From: Fibrobacter succinogenes
GTDB lineage: Bacteria > Fibrobacterota > Fibrobacteria > Fibrobacterales > Fibrobacteraceae
DNA: 61,572 bases
Direction: 5' to 3'
NCBI GenBank assembly: GCA_902794535.1
Contig: CADBHQ010000017.1
Coordinates: 1-61,572, forward strand
Shown here: positions 61,203-61,572 of the stretch, piece by piece
How the letters are laid out: each line of letters begins with the position of its first letter
How positions within the stretch are numbered: the stretch's first letter is position 1
Notes under the pieces: generated by a model
The model's database searches: none
What the model saw: only the letters and a program-made list of their open reading frames with translations
Told to the model about the DNA's origin: nothing
Translations under genes and position numbers: made by a program

Positions 61203-61222
61203 ATGCTGATCTTCATCAGCAT
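61203..61222. repeat. REP-like hairpin repeat, copy with CTTC loop
   Basis: ATGCTGAT-CTTC-ATCAGCAT is an 8-bp perfect stem followed by GACTCGGG and preceded by GAAAAGCTG. It shares flanks with 61357-61376. Confidence 0.7.
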
Positions 61223-61356
61223 GACTCGGGAGAGGAATGCCCTAAGGCGGAAGAAGATAAGTCGTCGAGCGAACATTCGTCGGCCGAAGGCCGAGGCCAT
61301 GTGAGCGTGCGGAGCAGGCTGAGCCGGAGCGCTTTTTTTTCGGACATGAAAAGCTG

Positions 61357-61376
61357 ATGCCGATTTCCATCGGCAT
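61357..61376. repeat. REP-like hairpin repeat, copy with TTCC loop
   Basis: ATGCCGAT-TTCC-ATCGGCAT is an 8-bp perfect stem, preceded by GAAAAGCTG and followed by GACGCGGG. One stem pair differs from the 61203 copy as T-A to C-G, so pairing is kept. Confidence 0.7.
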
Positions 61377-61506
61377 GACGCGGGCGGGGAAAGGAGGTGC
61401 CGCATCGAGTGCGGCAAGACAGTGAGCAATTCATTCCACACGGCTCATTTCTGGAGCCGTGGGCATTTTTGAAGCCGGGGCGTTGCGGGGCGGCGAGCGC
61501 CCGCAG

Positions 61507-61572
61507 TGAACTGACCCCAAAAAGTTGGACATTTAAAAATTAGGTTATATTCGCCCTATTTATTCGATATTG
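61507..61572 (+). mobile_element. Probable left end of an IS3-family element (terminal inverted repeat)
   Basis: TGAACTGACCCC then AAAAAGTTGGACA at 61507-61531 has the look of an IS3-family terminal inverted repeat. It is followed by a TTAGGTTATATTCG stretch that could drive a transposase. The element continues beyond the window, so neither transposase nor the other end is visible. Confidence 0.5.

Larger units (their letters stand above)
61126..61506. other. Non-coding region with structured repeats
   Basis: The open frames here show no protein-like features; their composition follows the repeats. GC-rich segments (CGGCCGAAGGCCGAGG and others) alternate with two related hairpins, at 61203-61222 and 61357-61376. 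Confidence 0.7.

Noticed and set aside
61130..61441. 103-residue open frame on the minus strand rich in Arg, Pro and Ala
   Set aside because: Its composition follows the GC-rich repeats and hairpins, it has no recognisable motif, and no ribosome-binding site precedes it.

Overview
The window looks like chromosome of a cellulolytic, strictly anaerobic Gram-negative bacterium of the genus Fibrobacter. This rests on a FISUMP-domain lipoprotein with a poly-serine linker, an OmpA protein with twelve thrombospondin type 3 repeats, a secreted GH9 cellulase and a cytoplasmic GH5 glucanase, C-terminal tails of the type-IX sorting kind, a Na+-pumping decarboxylase and a succinyl-CoA:acetate CoA-transferase suited to succinate/acetate fermentation. 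Species was not determined.

Layout. 1-7.7 kb (minus strand): two large secreted GLUG-repeat proteins, the first cut by the window edge, flank a CotH-kinase lipoprotein. 7.9-10.3 kb: gamma-like, biotin-carrier and beta subunits of a sodium-pumping decarboxylase, without the alpha carboxyltransferase. 10.4-14.4 kb: tandem paralogous lipoproteins ending in a histidine-phosphatase domain. 14.6-21.2 kb: CoA-transferase, GtrA-like protein, the OmpA/TSP3 protein, and a MacB-type ABC transporter divergent from ompA across a perfect CRP-type palindrome. 21.3-28.7 kb: GH9 cellulase, KDPG aldolase, a response regulator-diguanylate cyclase, MqnA (futalosine menaquinone pathway), a small unknown protein and a GH5 enzyme without signal peptide. 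28.9-36.4 kb (minus): a DksA/TraR-type regulator, then the conserved block lptC-lptA-lptB-rpoN-hpf-hprK followed by an MCE/MlaD protein.

36.4-49.5 kb is an envelope-glycan region. Two LTA-synthase-type phosphotransferases are on the plus strand, the second paired with an MMPL exporter. On the minus strand an overlapping four-gene operon encodes a flippase, LicD, a PLP enzyme and a sugar-phosphate-type cytidylyltransferase, and two glycosyltransferases follow. The four-gene operon reads as a pathway that makes a CDP-activated small alcohol or amino alcohol and attaches its phosphate ester to a surface glycan.

49.5-61.6 kb: a coiled-coil protein, tRNA-Ser(GCU), a class A penicillin-binding protein, lipoproteins, a small outer-membrane protein, a GT2 glycosyltransferase, a thioredoxin-like protein, ftsY with a broken reading frame, a ClpP-family protease, a two-gene toxin-antitoxin module whose near-consensus promoter predicts a leaderless toxin mRNA, the FISUMP lipoprotein, and a non-coding end with covarying hairpin repeats and the probable terminal repeat of an IS3-family element.

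Many adjacent minus-strand genes overlap by ATGA or similar, so translational coupling is common. Intrinsic terminators are clear at many operon ends.
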